Assembly: GCA_963813495.1 (NCBI GenBank)
Contig: CAWEZC010000001.1
Location: 186,001-250,000 of the forward strand
DNA: 64,000 bases
Direction of reading: 5' to 3'
Origin: JACVRW01 sp963813495
GTDB lineage: Bacteria; Actinomycetota; Thermoleophilia; Solirubrobacterales; Thermoleophilaceae
The notes beneath the pieces are model-generated. The model was not told where the DNA came from and searched no databases. It worked only from the letters and a program-made list of their open reading frames with translations. The translations under genes and the position numbers were made by a program. The stretch's first letter is position 1. Each line of letters starts with the position of its first letter. Below, one piece after another: positions 56,879 through 64,000 of the stretch.

Positions 56879-58287
56879 CCCTCCGCGCCGCGCTCGACGG
56901 TCGCTGGGCTCGCCGGCGGCTCGGCCGGGATCGGCACCTGGATGACGAAGCTCGTGCCCTGGCCGGGCAGCGACTCGGCCCGGATCCGTCCCCCGTTGGC
57001 CTCCAGGAAGCCGCGCGCAATCGCCAGGCCGAGGCCGGAGCCGCCCTCGCCGTTTCGCTCGCGCTCGCGCGAGCGGTGGAAGGGCTCGAATATCCGCTCC
57101 AGCTCATCGCTCGCGATCCCGGGGCCGCGATCGGCCACGCGCAGGATCACGAACGGGCCCGCGGCACGGGCGCGGATCGTCACCGGCTCATGACCGGCGA
57201 AGCGGCCGGAGTTCTCCAGGACGTTGGCCAGCGCCCGCTCGAGCTGGGCGGCGTCGGCGCGCACCAGCGGCAGGTCCGGGTCGAGCTCGACGTCGTAGCC
57301 GCCGGGCGGGGCGGGCACCGAGTCGAGCGCGGCGTTGACCACCTCGTCGAGGGCGCACCAGTCGGGCCGGGGGTCGGCGCTGCCCGCCTGCAGGCGCGAG
57401 AGGTCGAGGAGGTTGTCGACCAGCCGCGAGAGGCGCTCGCTCTCCGTCGCGATGATCGAGGCCAGCTCGCGCCGCTGGGCGTCGCTCAGGGTCGCCGAGG
57501 TGAGGCCGCCCGCCGCCGTGGTGATCGCCGTGAGCGGGGAGCGCAGGTCGTGGGAGACGGTGCGCAGGAGCGTGGTCTTGACCACGTTGCTGCGCCGCAG
57601 CGCCTTGGTCTCGATCACCTGAGACTCGAGCTCGCCGCGCCGCCGAGCGGCGCCCACCAGCGTCTCGAGTGCCGGGACCACCCGATCCTGGAGGGCGGCG
57701 AGGATCTCCGGATCCGTGCCCGCCGGCACCAGCACCGTGCCGATCCGGCTGCCCCCGACGATCAGCGGAAGCGCGCGACGGCGGTCGTCCGAGTCCACCC
57801 AGGTCAGCTCCACCGACACGCTGGCCAGGTCGTACGCCTCGGCGATCCGCTTGGCCACGGCCCTGAGCGATTCCTCGCCGGTGGCTCCCCCGAGCAACAG
57901 TCGCGCCATCTCCGCCGTGAGGTCGGCCTCGCGCCGCCCGCGCTCCGCCTCCTCGGCGCGCTCGCGCGCCGCTCCGGCCAGCGTGCTCGTCACGAGCGCG
58001 GCGACCAGGAACACCGCCAGCGCCACCAGGTTCTCGCCCTCGGCTATCGAGAACTCGCCCGTGGGCGGGATGTGGAAGTAGTTCCAGGCCGCGGCGCTCA
58101 GGATCGCGGTGAGGATCCCCAGCCAGAGGCCCCAGTAGGAGGAGACCAGCAGGACGGCGAGCATGTAGACCACGCCGGTGGCCACCACCGGCACGAGCTC
58201 GCGCAGGCCGTAGATCGCCCCCGTGGTGAGCGCGACCGCGCCGACCGCCACCAGGGCGCCGCCGGCCAGGGAACGCCGGCCGCTCAT
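56875..58287 (-). CDS. Sensor histidine kinase, KdpD C-terminal type (DUF4118-HisKA)
   Basis: A 470-residue membrane kinase equivalent to the second half of KdpD. Four closely spaced helices (residues 8-110, including YMLAVLLVSSYWGLWLGILT and AWNYFHIPPTGEFSIAEGEN) form the DUF4118 domain. A GAF-like region (140-225), the H box TVSHDLRSPLTAITTAAGGL, the N box ALANVLENSGRFAG, and GGSGLGLAIARGFLEANGG follow. The N-terminal KdpD/Usp domains are encoded separately at 49955-51067. Its ATG overlaps the stop of the SDR gene, and its stop overlaps kdpE. Confidence 0.92.
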   Translation of the reverse strand: MSGRRSLAGGALVAVGAVALTTGAIYGLRELVPVVATGVVYMLAVLLVSSYWGLWLGILTAILSAAAWNYFHIPPTGEFSIAEGENLVALAVFLVAALVTSTLAGAARERAEEAERGRREADLTAEMARLLLGGATGEESLRAVAKRIAEAYDLASVSVELTWVDSDDRRRALPLIVGGSRIGTVLVPAGTDPEILAALQDRVVPALETLVGAARRRGELESQVIETKALRRSNVVKTTLLRTVSHDLRSPLTAITTAAGGLTSATLSDAQRRELASIIATESERLSRLVDNLLDLSRLQAGSADPRPDWCALDEVVNAALDSVPAPPGGYDVELDPDLPLVRADAAQLERALANVLENSGRFAGHEPVTIRARAAGPFVILRVADRGPGIASDELERIFEPFHRSRERERNGEGGSGLGLAIARGFLEANGGRIRAESLPGQGTSFVIQVPIPAEPPASPATVERGAEG

Positions 58288-59030
58288 ACGCTGTGCGTGA
58301 GGCCGCCGTCCACGCGCAGCGACACACCCGTGATGTAGCCCGCCCGTTCCGAGCACAGGAAGGCGGCGGCTGCGCCCAGATCCTCGGGCGCCCCGAGCCG
58401 GCCGGCGGGGATCTCGTCGCGGGCCGCCTCCGCGGCATCCTCGAGCGAGCCGTAGAGCTCGGCCAGCCTGTCGGTGGCGATGCGCCCCGGGAGCAGCGAG
58501 TTGAAGGTGATCCCGTCGGCGGCCAGGTGGCGGGCCAGCGTCTTGAAGGCCGCGATGATGCCGGGGCGGTGGGCGTTCGAGAGCAGCAGCGCCGGGTTGG
58601 GCTCGACCACCGTCGAGGAGGCCACGTTGAGCACGCGCCCGAAGCCGCGCTCGCGCATGCCACCTACGACCGCCTTGACCAGCTCCATTGGCGCCAGTAC
58701 GAGCTCGCGATAGGCCGACTCCCACTGCTCGCGCGTGAAGGCGAGCGGCTCACCGCCCGGTGGCCCGCCCGTGTTGGTCACGAGAATCGCCAGCGGGCCG
58801 AGGTCGGCCTGGACGCGCTCCACCAGCGCGGGAACGCCGTCGAGGTCGAGGCTGTCGTGGACGTAGGCGTGGCCGCCCAGCTCGGCGGCCGCCGCCTCGA
58901 GGCGCTCGCGCGTCCGGGCGCTCATCGCCACGGAGGCGCCCTCCGCGGCCAGCTCGCGTGCGACCGCGAGCCCGATTCCCTGAGAGGCGCCCGTGACCAG
59001 CGCCACCTTGCCCTGAAGCCCCAGATCCAC
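58284..59030 (-). CDS. Atypical SDR oxidoreductase without the catalytic Tyr
   Basis: A 248-residue SDR with an intact cofactor motif (VTGASQGIGLAVARELAAEG) and a C-terminal ITGVSLRVDGGLTHSV. The NAG motif is replaced by NTGGPPGG, and where YxxxK is expected the chain reads SSTVVEPNPALLLSNAHRPG then IIAAFKTLA, so the catalytic Tyr is missing while the Lys remains. Relatives with this pattern form a recognisable SDR subgroup; activity may differ from that of classical dehydrogenases. It overlaps the kinase gene by ATGA and so heads the SDR-kinase-kdpE operon, a link to K+ control that is unexplained. Confidence 0.85.
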   Translation of the reverse strand: MDLGLQGKVALVTGASQGIGLAVARELAAEGASVAMSARTRERLEAAAAELGGHAYVHDSLDLDGVPALVERVQADLGPLAILVTNTGGPPGGEPLAFTREQWESAYRELVLAPMELVKAVVGGMRERGFGRVLNVASSTVVEPNPALLLSNAHRPGIIAAFKTLARHLAADGITFNSLLPGRIATDRLAELYGSLEDAAEAARDEIPAGRLGAPEDLGAAAAFLCSERAGYITGVSLRVDGGLTHSV

Positions 59031-59113
59031 CGCGGCCAGCGTACTCCCCGCCGGGACGGCCCCTCGCTCATCGGACGCCCGTCGGCGTCGGCGATCCGGT
59101 GTAGGGTCGATTC

Positions 59114-59389
59114 ATGCCCGGACTGCGATTGCTGCTGCGCGTCGCGCCCTTCTTCGTCGGGGCGCTGGCCGTCGTCGTGTGGCTGCGGCGCCGGCACGCC
59201 GAACGGGTGGTGCTGCCGCCTCCGCGGCCCGTGGCGGCGCTGCCCGCCGCACCCGCCCCGGAGCCCGTCGCCGAATCAGCCCCCGAGTCCGTCGCCGAGC
59301 CCAGCCTGCGCTTCGCGCGCGACCCGGAGCCCGAGCCCATCTCGATCGTCACGGTCGTCGACGACCTACTCGAGATAGGCCGCCGGTAA
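59114..59389 (+). CDS. Small single-pass membrane protein with Pro/Ala/Glu tail
   Basis: A 91-residue protein: MPGLRLLLRVAPFFVGALAV followed by VVWLRRRH makes one N-terminal membrane helix with a basic stop. A low-complexity Pro/Ala/Glu segment (APEPVAESAPESVAEPS) and an acidic amphipathic end (ISIVTVVDDLLEIGRR) follow, which may be a short interaction helix. No family recognised. It is divergent from the SDR gene and precedes the c-di-AMP riboswitch region. Confidence 0.6.
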   Translation: MPGLRLLLRVAPFFVGALAVVVWLRRRHAERVVLPPPRPVAALPAAPAPEPVAESAPESVAEPSLRFARDPEPEPISIVTVVDDLLEIGRR

Positions 59390-59469
59390 CCCCGATGGGG
59401 TAGCGGAGCGGGTCGCAGGAGGACCCGATCTGCTTGGATGTACGACCTCAACTTCGAACTGCCGAGTTC

Positions 59470-59598
59470 CCGTGGTCCCGACCGCGGGGAGCGGGGGACC
59501 CATTGCGGCCAGCACGGCCGCCGGGGCGAATCGCGCGTAATCGCTGCGTAGCGCCACTTTCCGGCGCGAGCCCGTCAGCTCACCTCGTAGGCATCTGG
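59470..59598 (+). promoter_or_regulatory. c-di-AMP riboswitch (ydaO/yuaA type)
   Basis: The conserved blocks of the ydaO leader are present in order: GCGGGGGACCCA, CCGGGGCGAATCG, and CGAGCCCGTCAGCTCACCTC followed by GTAGGC. This class binds c-di-AMP and usually switches off cell-wall and osmolyte genes at high ligand. Here it lies 17 bases upstream of a gene for an Rpf-like lytic protein, the classical actinobacterial target. The ribosome binding site AAGGGGA follows directly. Confidence 0.9.
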
Positions 59599-59614
59599 AA
59601 AGGGGAACTGACAG

Positions 59615-60241
59615 GTGCAGGGGATTGTCGATGCTGTTCGTCGTCCGCATGCTTGTGCGGGCGTGCTCGTGGCGCTGGCCCTCATATGCGCCGGCGCGCC
59701 CGCCGCGTCGGCCGACAGCGTGGTCGCGTCCGCCTCGAGCGAGGTGGTGGTCAAGCGCGGCCATCGCGGGCCGGCCGTGCGCCAGATCCAATCTCGGCTG
59801 GGTATTCCGGCCGACGGGGTGTTCGGGCCACAGACCGGAAGCGCGGTCCGGCGCTTTCAGCGCGCGAAGGGGCTCGCGGTGGACGGCATCGTCGGTCCTC
59901 AGACCCGCAACGCCCTCGGGCTGGGCCCGTTCAGGAGCAGCTCGGCGCGCCGCTTGCGGCGCTCGGGCGGCGGGGGTGCTCGCAGCGGCGGCGATGACGG
60001 CGCCGGCAGCACACGTGTGCCGGCCATCCTGACGGCCATCGCAGAGTGCGAGTCGGGCGGCAACCCGCGCGCGGTGTCGTCCAACGGCCTCTACCGCGGC
60101 AAGTACCAGTTCAGCCAGGGGACCTGGGAGGGCCTGGGGGGCAAGGGCGACCCGGCCAAGGCGCCGGAGTGGAAGCAGGACAAGCTCGCGCTCGAGCTCT
60201 ATCGCCAGAGCGGGAACGCCCCCTGGCCCAACTGCCCGTAG
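59615..60241 (+). CDS. Secreted peptidoglycan hydrolase: PG-binding domain plus Rpf/transglycosylase-like domain
   Basis: A 208-residue exported protein. After the signal peptide (ACAGVLVALALICAGAPAAS) comes a peptidoglycan-binding_1 domain at about 45-105 (VKRGHRGPAVRQIQSRLGIP, DGVFGPQTGSAVRRFQRAKG), a Gly/Arg-rich linker, and a C-terminal resuscitation-promoting-factor-like domain (IAECESGGNPRAVSSNGLYR, GKYQFSQGTWEGLGG, ALELYRQSGNAPWPNC) with the catalytic Glu in AECESGG. It cleaves cell-wall glycan strands, probably at growth or resuscitation. Expression is likely controlled by c-di-AMP through the leader. The start is GTG. Confidence 0.9.
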   Translation: MQGIVDAVRRPHACAGVLVALALICAGAPAASADSVVASASSEVVVKRGHRGPAVRQIQSRLGIPADGVFGPQTGSAVRRFQRAKGLAVDGIVGPQTRNALGLGPFRSSSARRLRRSGGGGARSGGDDGAGSTRVPAILTAIAECESGGNPRAVSSNGLYRGKYQFSQGTWEGLGGKGDPAKAPEWKQDKLALELYRQSGNAPWPNCP

Positions 60242-60350
60242 GTCCGGCGCAGACGGCGCCGGCGCCGCGCGGCCGGTGCACCTTTCGGTCGATGCAGGAT
60301 GAGCACTTCGGCCGATGGCGGGGGACCGGCCCACCCGTAGCGTGACGCTC

Positions 60351-60719
60351 ATGAGTCGCCTGGCCCGCACGGCTGAGCTGATGCGCATCGCCCCGCACGT
60401 CTACGGCGCCGCCCTGGCGGCGTCGCGTGACGAACGCACCGCGGCCGGCGTGACCGAGGGCGTACTCGAAGCGGCGGCAGCCGACCCGGTGATAGACCGC
60501 GACCAGCTGGTCGAGCGCGCCATCCTTATGGGCGTGCGCAGCGAGCCCGCCGCCTGCTTTCAGGGAATGAAGCCGCTCGATCGCGAGGCCGTGGCGCTCG
60601 CGCGGCTCGCCGGCTACTCGACGGCGCAGATCGCCGCGAGCCTGGGCATCGGGGCCGCTGAGGCGAAGGCGAGCATGCTGCGGGCCCTGAGGGGAGCCGT
60701 AGCGAGCGCGGCCTCATGA
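60351..60719 (+). CDS. Sigma-70 region 4-like helix-turn-helix protein
   Basis: A 122-residue helical protein. The C-terminal part LDREAVALARLAGYSTAQIA followed by ASLGIGAAEAKASMLRALRG is a helix-turn-helix like sigma region 4 of ECF or SigJ-type factors. The N-terminal 70 residues are helical but lack the region 2 core-binding motifs, so this is not a complete sigma factor; it may be a regulator or half of a split factor. An in-frame ATG 36 bases upstream is possible. Confidence 0.65.
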   Translation: MSRLARTAELMRIAPHVYGAALAASRDERTAAGVTEGVLEAAAADPVIDRDQLVERAILMGVRSEPAACFQGMKPLDREAVALARLAGYSTAQIAASLGIGAAEAKASMLRALRGAVASAAS

Positions 60720-60721
60720 GG

Positions 60722-61369
60722 TCAGTCGAGGTGACGGGCCGCGAACGCCGCGGCCTCGGCCCGGTTGCGGAAGCGGAGCTTCTCGAGCACGTGGCGCACA
60801 TGGGTCTTGACCGTGGCCTCGCTGATCGTGAGCCGCTCCGCGATCTCACGATTGCGCAGCCCCTCCGACAGCAGCCCGAGCACCTCCCGCTCGCGCCCGC
60901 TCAACTCGGCCAGGGGGTCGGCGCCCAGCTCCGGCGCCGCCCCCGCGAGCTCGCGCAGCAGCCGGCCCGCCATCGACGCCGGAATGCGCGGTTCACCGCG
61001 TCCCGCCCCAAGCACGGCTTGGATCAGCTCGGCCGGTGCGATGTCCTTGAGCAGGTATCCCGCGGCGCCCACCCGCAGGGAGGCGAAGAGGTCGGGCTCC
61101 TGCTCGGAGACGGTCAGGATCATCACCTCGGTGCCGGGGCAGCGCTCGCGGATTGCCGCGCACGCTCCGATGCCGCCCACGGCAGGCATGTTGAGATCGA
61201 GCAGGGCCACGTCGGGCGAGCGCCGTTCGGCGAGAGCGATCGCCTCGCTCCCGTCCGCGGCGAGGCCCACCACCTCGATGCGCTCGTCGCTGGCGAGCAG
61301 AGCCGCGGTGCCCTCCCGCATCAGTCGGTGGTCGTCGGCAATCAAGACGCGCACGGGTTCGTCCGCCAT
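60722..61369 (-). CDS. NarL/LuxR-family response regulator
   Basis: A 215-residue regulator. The receiver has IADDHRLMREG, phospho-Asp in VALLDLNMPAVGG, ILTVSEQE and GYLLKDIAPAELIQAV. The LuxR-type C-terminal helix-turn-helix reads LSGREREVLGLLSEGLRNRE and IAERLTISEATVKTHVRHVL. It is divergent from its probable partner kinase, with 31 bases between starts, so both may share a control region. Confidence 0.93.
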   Translation of the reverse strand: MADEPVRVLIADDHRLMREGTAALLASDERIEVVGLAADGSEAIALAERRSPDVALLDLNMPAVGGIGACAAIRERCPGTEVMILTVSEQEPDLFASLRVGAAGYLLKDIAPAELIQAVLGAGRGEPRIPASMAGRLLRELAGAAPELGADPLAELSGREREVLGLLSEGLRNREIAERLTISEATVKTHVRHVLEKLRFRNRAEAAAFAARHLD

Positions 61370-61400
61370 GGGCAGACCCGAAGTATGGTGGGGAGCGGCC

Positions 61401-62564
61401 GTGACCACTGAGCAGAGGTCCATCGGCGAGGCCGCCAAGCCGGTTCATCCCCCTGGCCCCGAGGTGCTGGCCGCGCTCGGCGCTCTGGGGCGGGTGGCCC
61501 AGGCGCTGGTGGGCTCGGGGAGCCTCAGCCATCTCGCGGAGCGCGCCCTCGGCGAGATGCGTGACGCGCTCGGTCTCGAGCTGGTGGTGCTCTACCTTCC
61601 GCGCACCGAGGACGGACCGCGCCTCCAGCGCTACATCACCTCAGCGGGTGGAACGGTGGCCACCCGGGCCCGCGACGAGGTGGCCTTCGATGACGAGGCC
61701 TGGCACCTGGCCATCGCCAGCGGGGCGCCACTGGTCTTCCGCGAGGCGGCGAGTTGGCTCGTCGCCAACCCCTTCGAGCCTCCAGCGCAGTCTTGGCTCG
61801 TGGTACCGCTGGTCTCGGAGAAGCACCTGGTCGGCGTGGTGGTCGCGGCGGCCGGGCTGCCGCTGTCGCTCGACCCCACCGCCGCGACCGTCCTCACTCT
61901 GCTGGGGGACCTGTTGGCGGCGGGAATCGCCACCGCCCGGCTGCGCCAGCAGCTGCAGGGGGCCGAGATCGAGCGTGAGCGCATGCGGCTGGCAGCAGAG
62001 ATCCACGACGGCCTGGCCCAGGACCTCGCGCTGGCGATGCGCGAGCTGGCGCTTCTCGAGTCAGAGCCGGAGCCCGAGCTGGCTCGTGCCAGCTCGGCGC
62101 GCCTGCGAGAGGCCGTCTCCTCCGCCCGGCGCGTAGTACGCGCCCGGCTCGAGGACCTCTCGGTCAGCGTCCCCATCGGCGGAATCCAGGTTGCCGTGGA
62201 GGAGGTGTGCGCCCGGCGCGGCCAGGGACTGCCGCTTTCCCTCCGCTGCGCCGGCCCGGCCGTCGACCTCTCCCCTGAGAGCACGGCCGTCGTGGTGCGT
62301 GTGCTCACCGAGGCACTGGCCAACTCGGCGCGGCACGCGCAGGCCGAGCGCGTCGGGGTGCTCCTGCGGGTGGAGGATGACCGCCTGACGCTCACCGTCG
62401 AGGACGACGGCGTCGGGTTCCAGGTGGCGCAGGCCGGAGGACCGGGCGACGGACACTTCGGGCTCACGCTCATGCGCGAACGCGCGCGCAGCGCGGGCGG
62501 CCTTCTGACCGTGAGCTCGAAACCGCAGGACGGAGCCCGCGTGACGCTTCAGGTGCCCGTGTGA
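61401..62564 (+). CDS. NarL-type (HisKA_3) sensor histidine kinase with GAF domain
   Basis: A 387-residue soluble kinase. Residues 30-185 form a GAF-like sensor domain. The HisKA_3 box RMRLAAEIHDGLAQDLALAM contains the phospho-His; the HATPase N box is VRVLTEALANSARHAQAERV and the G box VEDDGVGFQ, then HFGLTLMRERARSAGG. It lacks transmembrane helices, so it senses an internal signal. The GTG at 61401 is preferred because homology starts shortly after; the frame upstream overlaps the regulator. Its stop overlaps the next gene as GTGA. Confidence 0.9.
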   Translation: MTTEQRSIGEAAKPVHPPGPEVLAALGALGRVAQALVGSGSLSHLAERALGEMRDALGLELVVLYLPRTEDGPRLQRYITSAGGTVATRARDEVAFDDEAWHLAIASGAPLVFREAASWLVANPFEPPAQSWLVVPLVSEKHLVGVVVAAAGLPLSLDPTAATVLTLLGDLLAAGIATARLRQQLQGAEIERERMRLAAEIHDGLAQDLALAMRELALLESEPEPELARASSARLREAVSSARRVVRARLEDLSVSVPIGGIQVAVEEVCARRGQGLPLSLRCAGPAVDLSPESTAVVVRVLTEALANSARHAQAERVGVLLRVEDDRLTLTVEDDGVGFQVAQAGGPGDGHFGLTLMRERARSAGGLLTVSSKPQDGARVTLQVPV

Positions 62565-63151
62565 AAGGGGCCTCGACTATGGTGTCAAACGTGCTCAGCG
62601 GCGCGCTCGCCCCGGCACTCGACAGCGGTGCCTGTCCGCATCTCGCCGTTCTGTTGCGCAGCGAGGAGGAGTTCGCGCCGGTGCTCGCCTCGTTCTATTC
62701 GCTGGGCGCAAAGCGAGGCGGCTGGCTCGTCCACCGGGGAGTCGCACCCGAGGGCGACCGCCAAGCGCTGGCGGGAGCCGGCCTGGACGTGGCCGGGCTC
62801 GAGGCCCAGCGCCGCCTGGCGATCGAGCAGATCCACCTCGACGAGCCGCCCGAGCGACTGCCGCGCCGGCTCGACGCCGCCTTCGACGAGGCCCTCGACC
62901 GAGGACTTAGCGCGCTCTGGTCCTCGCATACACCGGTGGGGCCGGGATCGGAGTCGTTCGCGCATGCGATGAAGGTCGAGCGTGCCTGGGAGCAGCACTT
63001 CCGCGACCGGCCGGTGGTCACCCTGTGCCCCTACGTCGTAGGGAGCCTGGACGCGCCCGCCGCATTGGGCCGCCTCAGCGAGCTCGGGGCGGGCCATGAC
63101 GGGGTGCTCGTGCCCTCCGGCGACGGGCTGGACCTGTTCCGCCCCGAGTAG
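62561..63151 (+). CDS. MEDS (DcmR-like) sensory domain protein
   Basis: A 196-residue protein of the MEDS type, a sensory domain first noted in DcmR of methylotrophs and in methanogens. It shows HLAVLLRSEEEFAPVLASFY, LGAKRGGWLVHRGVAPEGDR and later FAHAMKVERAWEQHFRDRPV and TLCPYVVGSLDAPAALGRLS; the Cys-Pro-Tyr near the end is characteristic. No output domain is attached. GTGA overlap with the kinase gene suggests that it modulates the two-component system. Confidence 0.8.
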   Translation: MKGASTMVSNVLSGALAPALDSGACPHLAVLLRSEEEFAPVLASFYSLGAKRGGWLVHRGVAPEGDRQALAGAGLDVAGLEAQRRLAIEQIHLDEPPERLPRRLDAAFDEALDRGLSALWSSHTPVGPGSESFAHAMKVERAWEQHFRDRPVVTLCPYVVGSLDAPAALGRLSELGAGHDGVLVPSGDGLDLFRPE

Positions 63152-63190
63152 GCCGAAGCCTCGCAGCCAGTGTCACTGCCGGCCGGCGGC

Positions 63191-64000
63191 TCAGCGAGCG
63201 ACCGCGGACGACGCCGGCGCCCTGCGCGATAGGGCCGTGACCACCGCGAACGTGGCCGCGCAGACGACCGCCAGGAGCGTGTAGGGGACGGTGTCCGAAG
63301 TGAGGTCGGCCAGCCCCCCTCCGGCGCCGGCGCCCACCACGTGGCCCACCGCCCAGGCCAGGTTGGAGATCGAGAACGCGATCGCCTGGTCGAGTCCGGC
63401 GTCCTCCGAGGCGTCGGACAGCATCGCCATTGCGGGTGCCCAGAACCAGCCCAGCGAGGCGAAGGCGAGCATGATCGCCAGCCCGAGGAGGACAGCGTTC
63501 CCGGGCAACGGCAACAGCACGGCGGTGACGGCTGCCGCGACCAGTCCGGCGCGTATGGGGGTGAGCCTTCCGCGCCGGTCCGACAGACGCCCCGCGAGCG
63601 GGCTGAGCACGGCCTCGACCGCTGCCGTGAGCAGGAACACCGCGCCGATCGCGGCGCCGCTCGCCCCGAAGTCGTCCAGGCGCAACGGGCCGAGCACCTC
63701 CACCACGCCGGCGAATATCGCGGGGAGGGTGAACAGCCAGAATCCGGCCAGCACGGCGGGGCGGCGAAGGGCGGCACCGAGCTGGCCGAGTCCGGCGCCG
63801 GGCTGCGGCGCAACTCCCGGCGTCGACCAGGCCCACACCGCCAGGAAAGCGGCGAGCACGGCAACCGCGCTGAACACGACCTCAGGGCCGATCACCGTCG
63901 CGGCGCCGCCCAGCACGGGGCCGAGCAGCACGCCGACGATGGCGGCGGCGAGGGCAGAGCCGATCAGCTCGCCGCGGCGCTCGGGCGGCGCGGCCGAGAC
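63191..64000 (-). CDS. MFS transporter, C-terminal part (5' end outside the window)
   Basis: 270 codons of a major facilitator; the N terminus lies beyond 64000. About eight hydrophobic helices are visible. The cytoplasmic loop motif GRLSDRRGRLTPIRAG after helix 8 is the second-half equivalent of MFS motif A, and LGPVLGG near the left part is a motif C-like GPxxGG sequence. It is probably a drug or metabolite exporter of the 12-helix group; the substrate is unknown. Confidence 0.88.
   Translation of the reverse strand, partial: VSAAPPERRGELIGSALAAAIVGVLLGPVLGGAATVIGPEVVFSAVAVLAAFLAVWAWSTPGVAPQPGAGLGQLGAALRRPAVLAGFWLFTLPAIFAGVVEVLGPLRLDDFGASGAAIGAVFLLTAAVEAVLSPLAGRLSDRRGRLTPIRAGLVAAAVTAVLLPLPGNAVLLGLAIMLAFASLGWFWAPAMAMLSDASEDAGLDQAIAFSISNLAWAVGHVVGAGAGGGLADLTSDTVPYTLLAVVCAATFAVVTALSRRAPASSAVAR

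Noticed and set aside
1..64000. CRISPR arrays and insertion-sequence transposases
   Set aside because: No regularly spaced repeats with unique spacers and no DDE-type transposase frames were seen in the window.

Overview
This window looks like a chromosomal segment of a high-GC Gram-positive bacterium, most likely an actinobacterium of the Thermoleophilia/Solirubrobacterales type. The basis is inference from gene content: very high third-position GC, frequent GTG starts, operons joined by ATGA/GTGA overlaps, tandem SnoaL-like proteins that begin with an M-S-Q-E-N-V-type motif, a secreted beta-helix protein, and a gene pair for cyclic 2,3-diphosphoglycerate synthesis. No rRNA or marker gene fixes the genus.

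Layout. (1) 1-7045 is mixed chromosomal sequence: an endonuclease/exonuclease/phosphatase-family protein, tRNA-Leu(CAG), a fatty acid hydroxylase, a divergent TetR/cupin pair, a four-gene minus-strand operon with three SnoaL-like paralogues, a zinc-ribbon protein and an NAD(P)-binding oxidoreductase. (2) 7046-25376 is an 18.3-kb integrated island. A 28-bp direct repeat marks both ends; the right copy is the 3' end of tRNA-Glu(CTC), and a tyrosine integrase lies beside it. The island is gene-poor, with single genes in mixed orientation (SnoaL-like proteins, beta-helix and beta-propeller secreted proteins, a cyclic-nucleotide-binding protein, MsrA, a second small tyrosine recombinase, lipoproteins). 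These are separated by gene-free DNA that carries a family of imperfect inverted repeats I did not see elsewhere in the window. Several of its genes are frameshifted or truncated, including the catalytic end of the integrase, so the island looks decayed.

(3) 25424-33114 is a cobalamin riboswitch followed by a tightly overlapping operon: three exported DUF4430-type proteins, EcfT, a fused double EcfA ATPase, and an ECF S-component fused to an alpha/alpha-toroid domain. The toroid and DUF4430 parts are the two folds found together in animal intrinsic factor and transcobalamin, so I read this as a cobalamin capture and import system split over several proteins. (4) 33115-46909 holds metabolic genes: an SDR, a nitroreductase, glpD-folP-phosphoesterase, cyclic 2,3-diphosphoglycerate synthetase with 2-phosphoglycerate kinase, a degenerate Rho-like protein with a TSEG repeat, a Nod19-like copper protein, a two-component pair with a CpaB-like protein, and rpiA. 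(5) 46899-49847 contains a VOC protein and lon with a strong terminator. (6) 49955-59030 is a potassium-uptake locus in the order kdpF-A-C-B with a kinase-less KdpD; the histidine kinase and KdpE sit upstream behind an SDR. (7) 59031-64000 has a c-di-AMP riboswitch in front of an Rpf-like lytic protein, a sigma-region-4-like protein, a NarL-type two-component pair, a MEDS-domain sensor and the 3' part of an MFS transporter.

The right two thirds are compact and operonic; the left third is loose and accessory. Potassium/c-di-AMP/osmotic control (kdp, Rpf leader), thermo- or solute protection (cyclic 2,3-diphosphoglycerate) and B12 scavenging are the clearest physiological themes.
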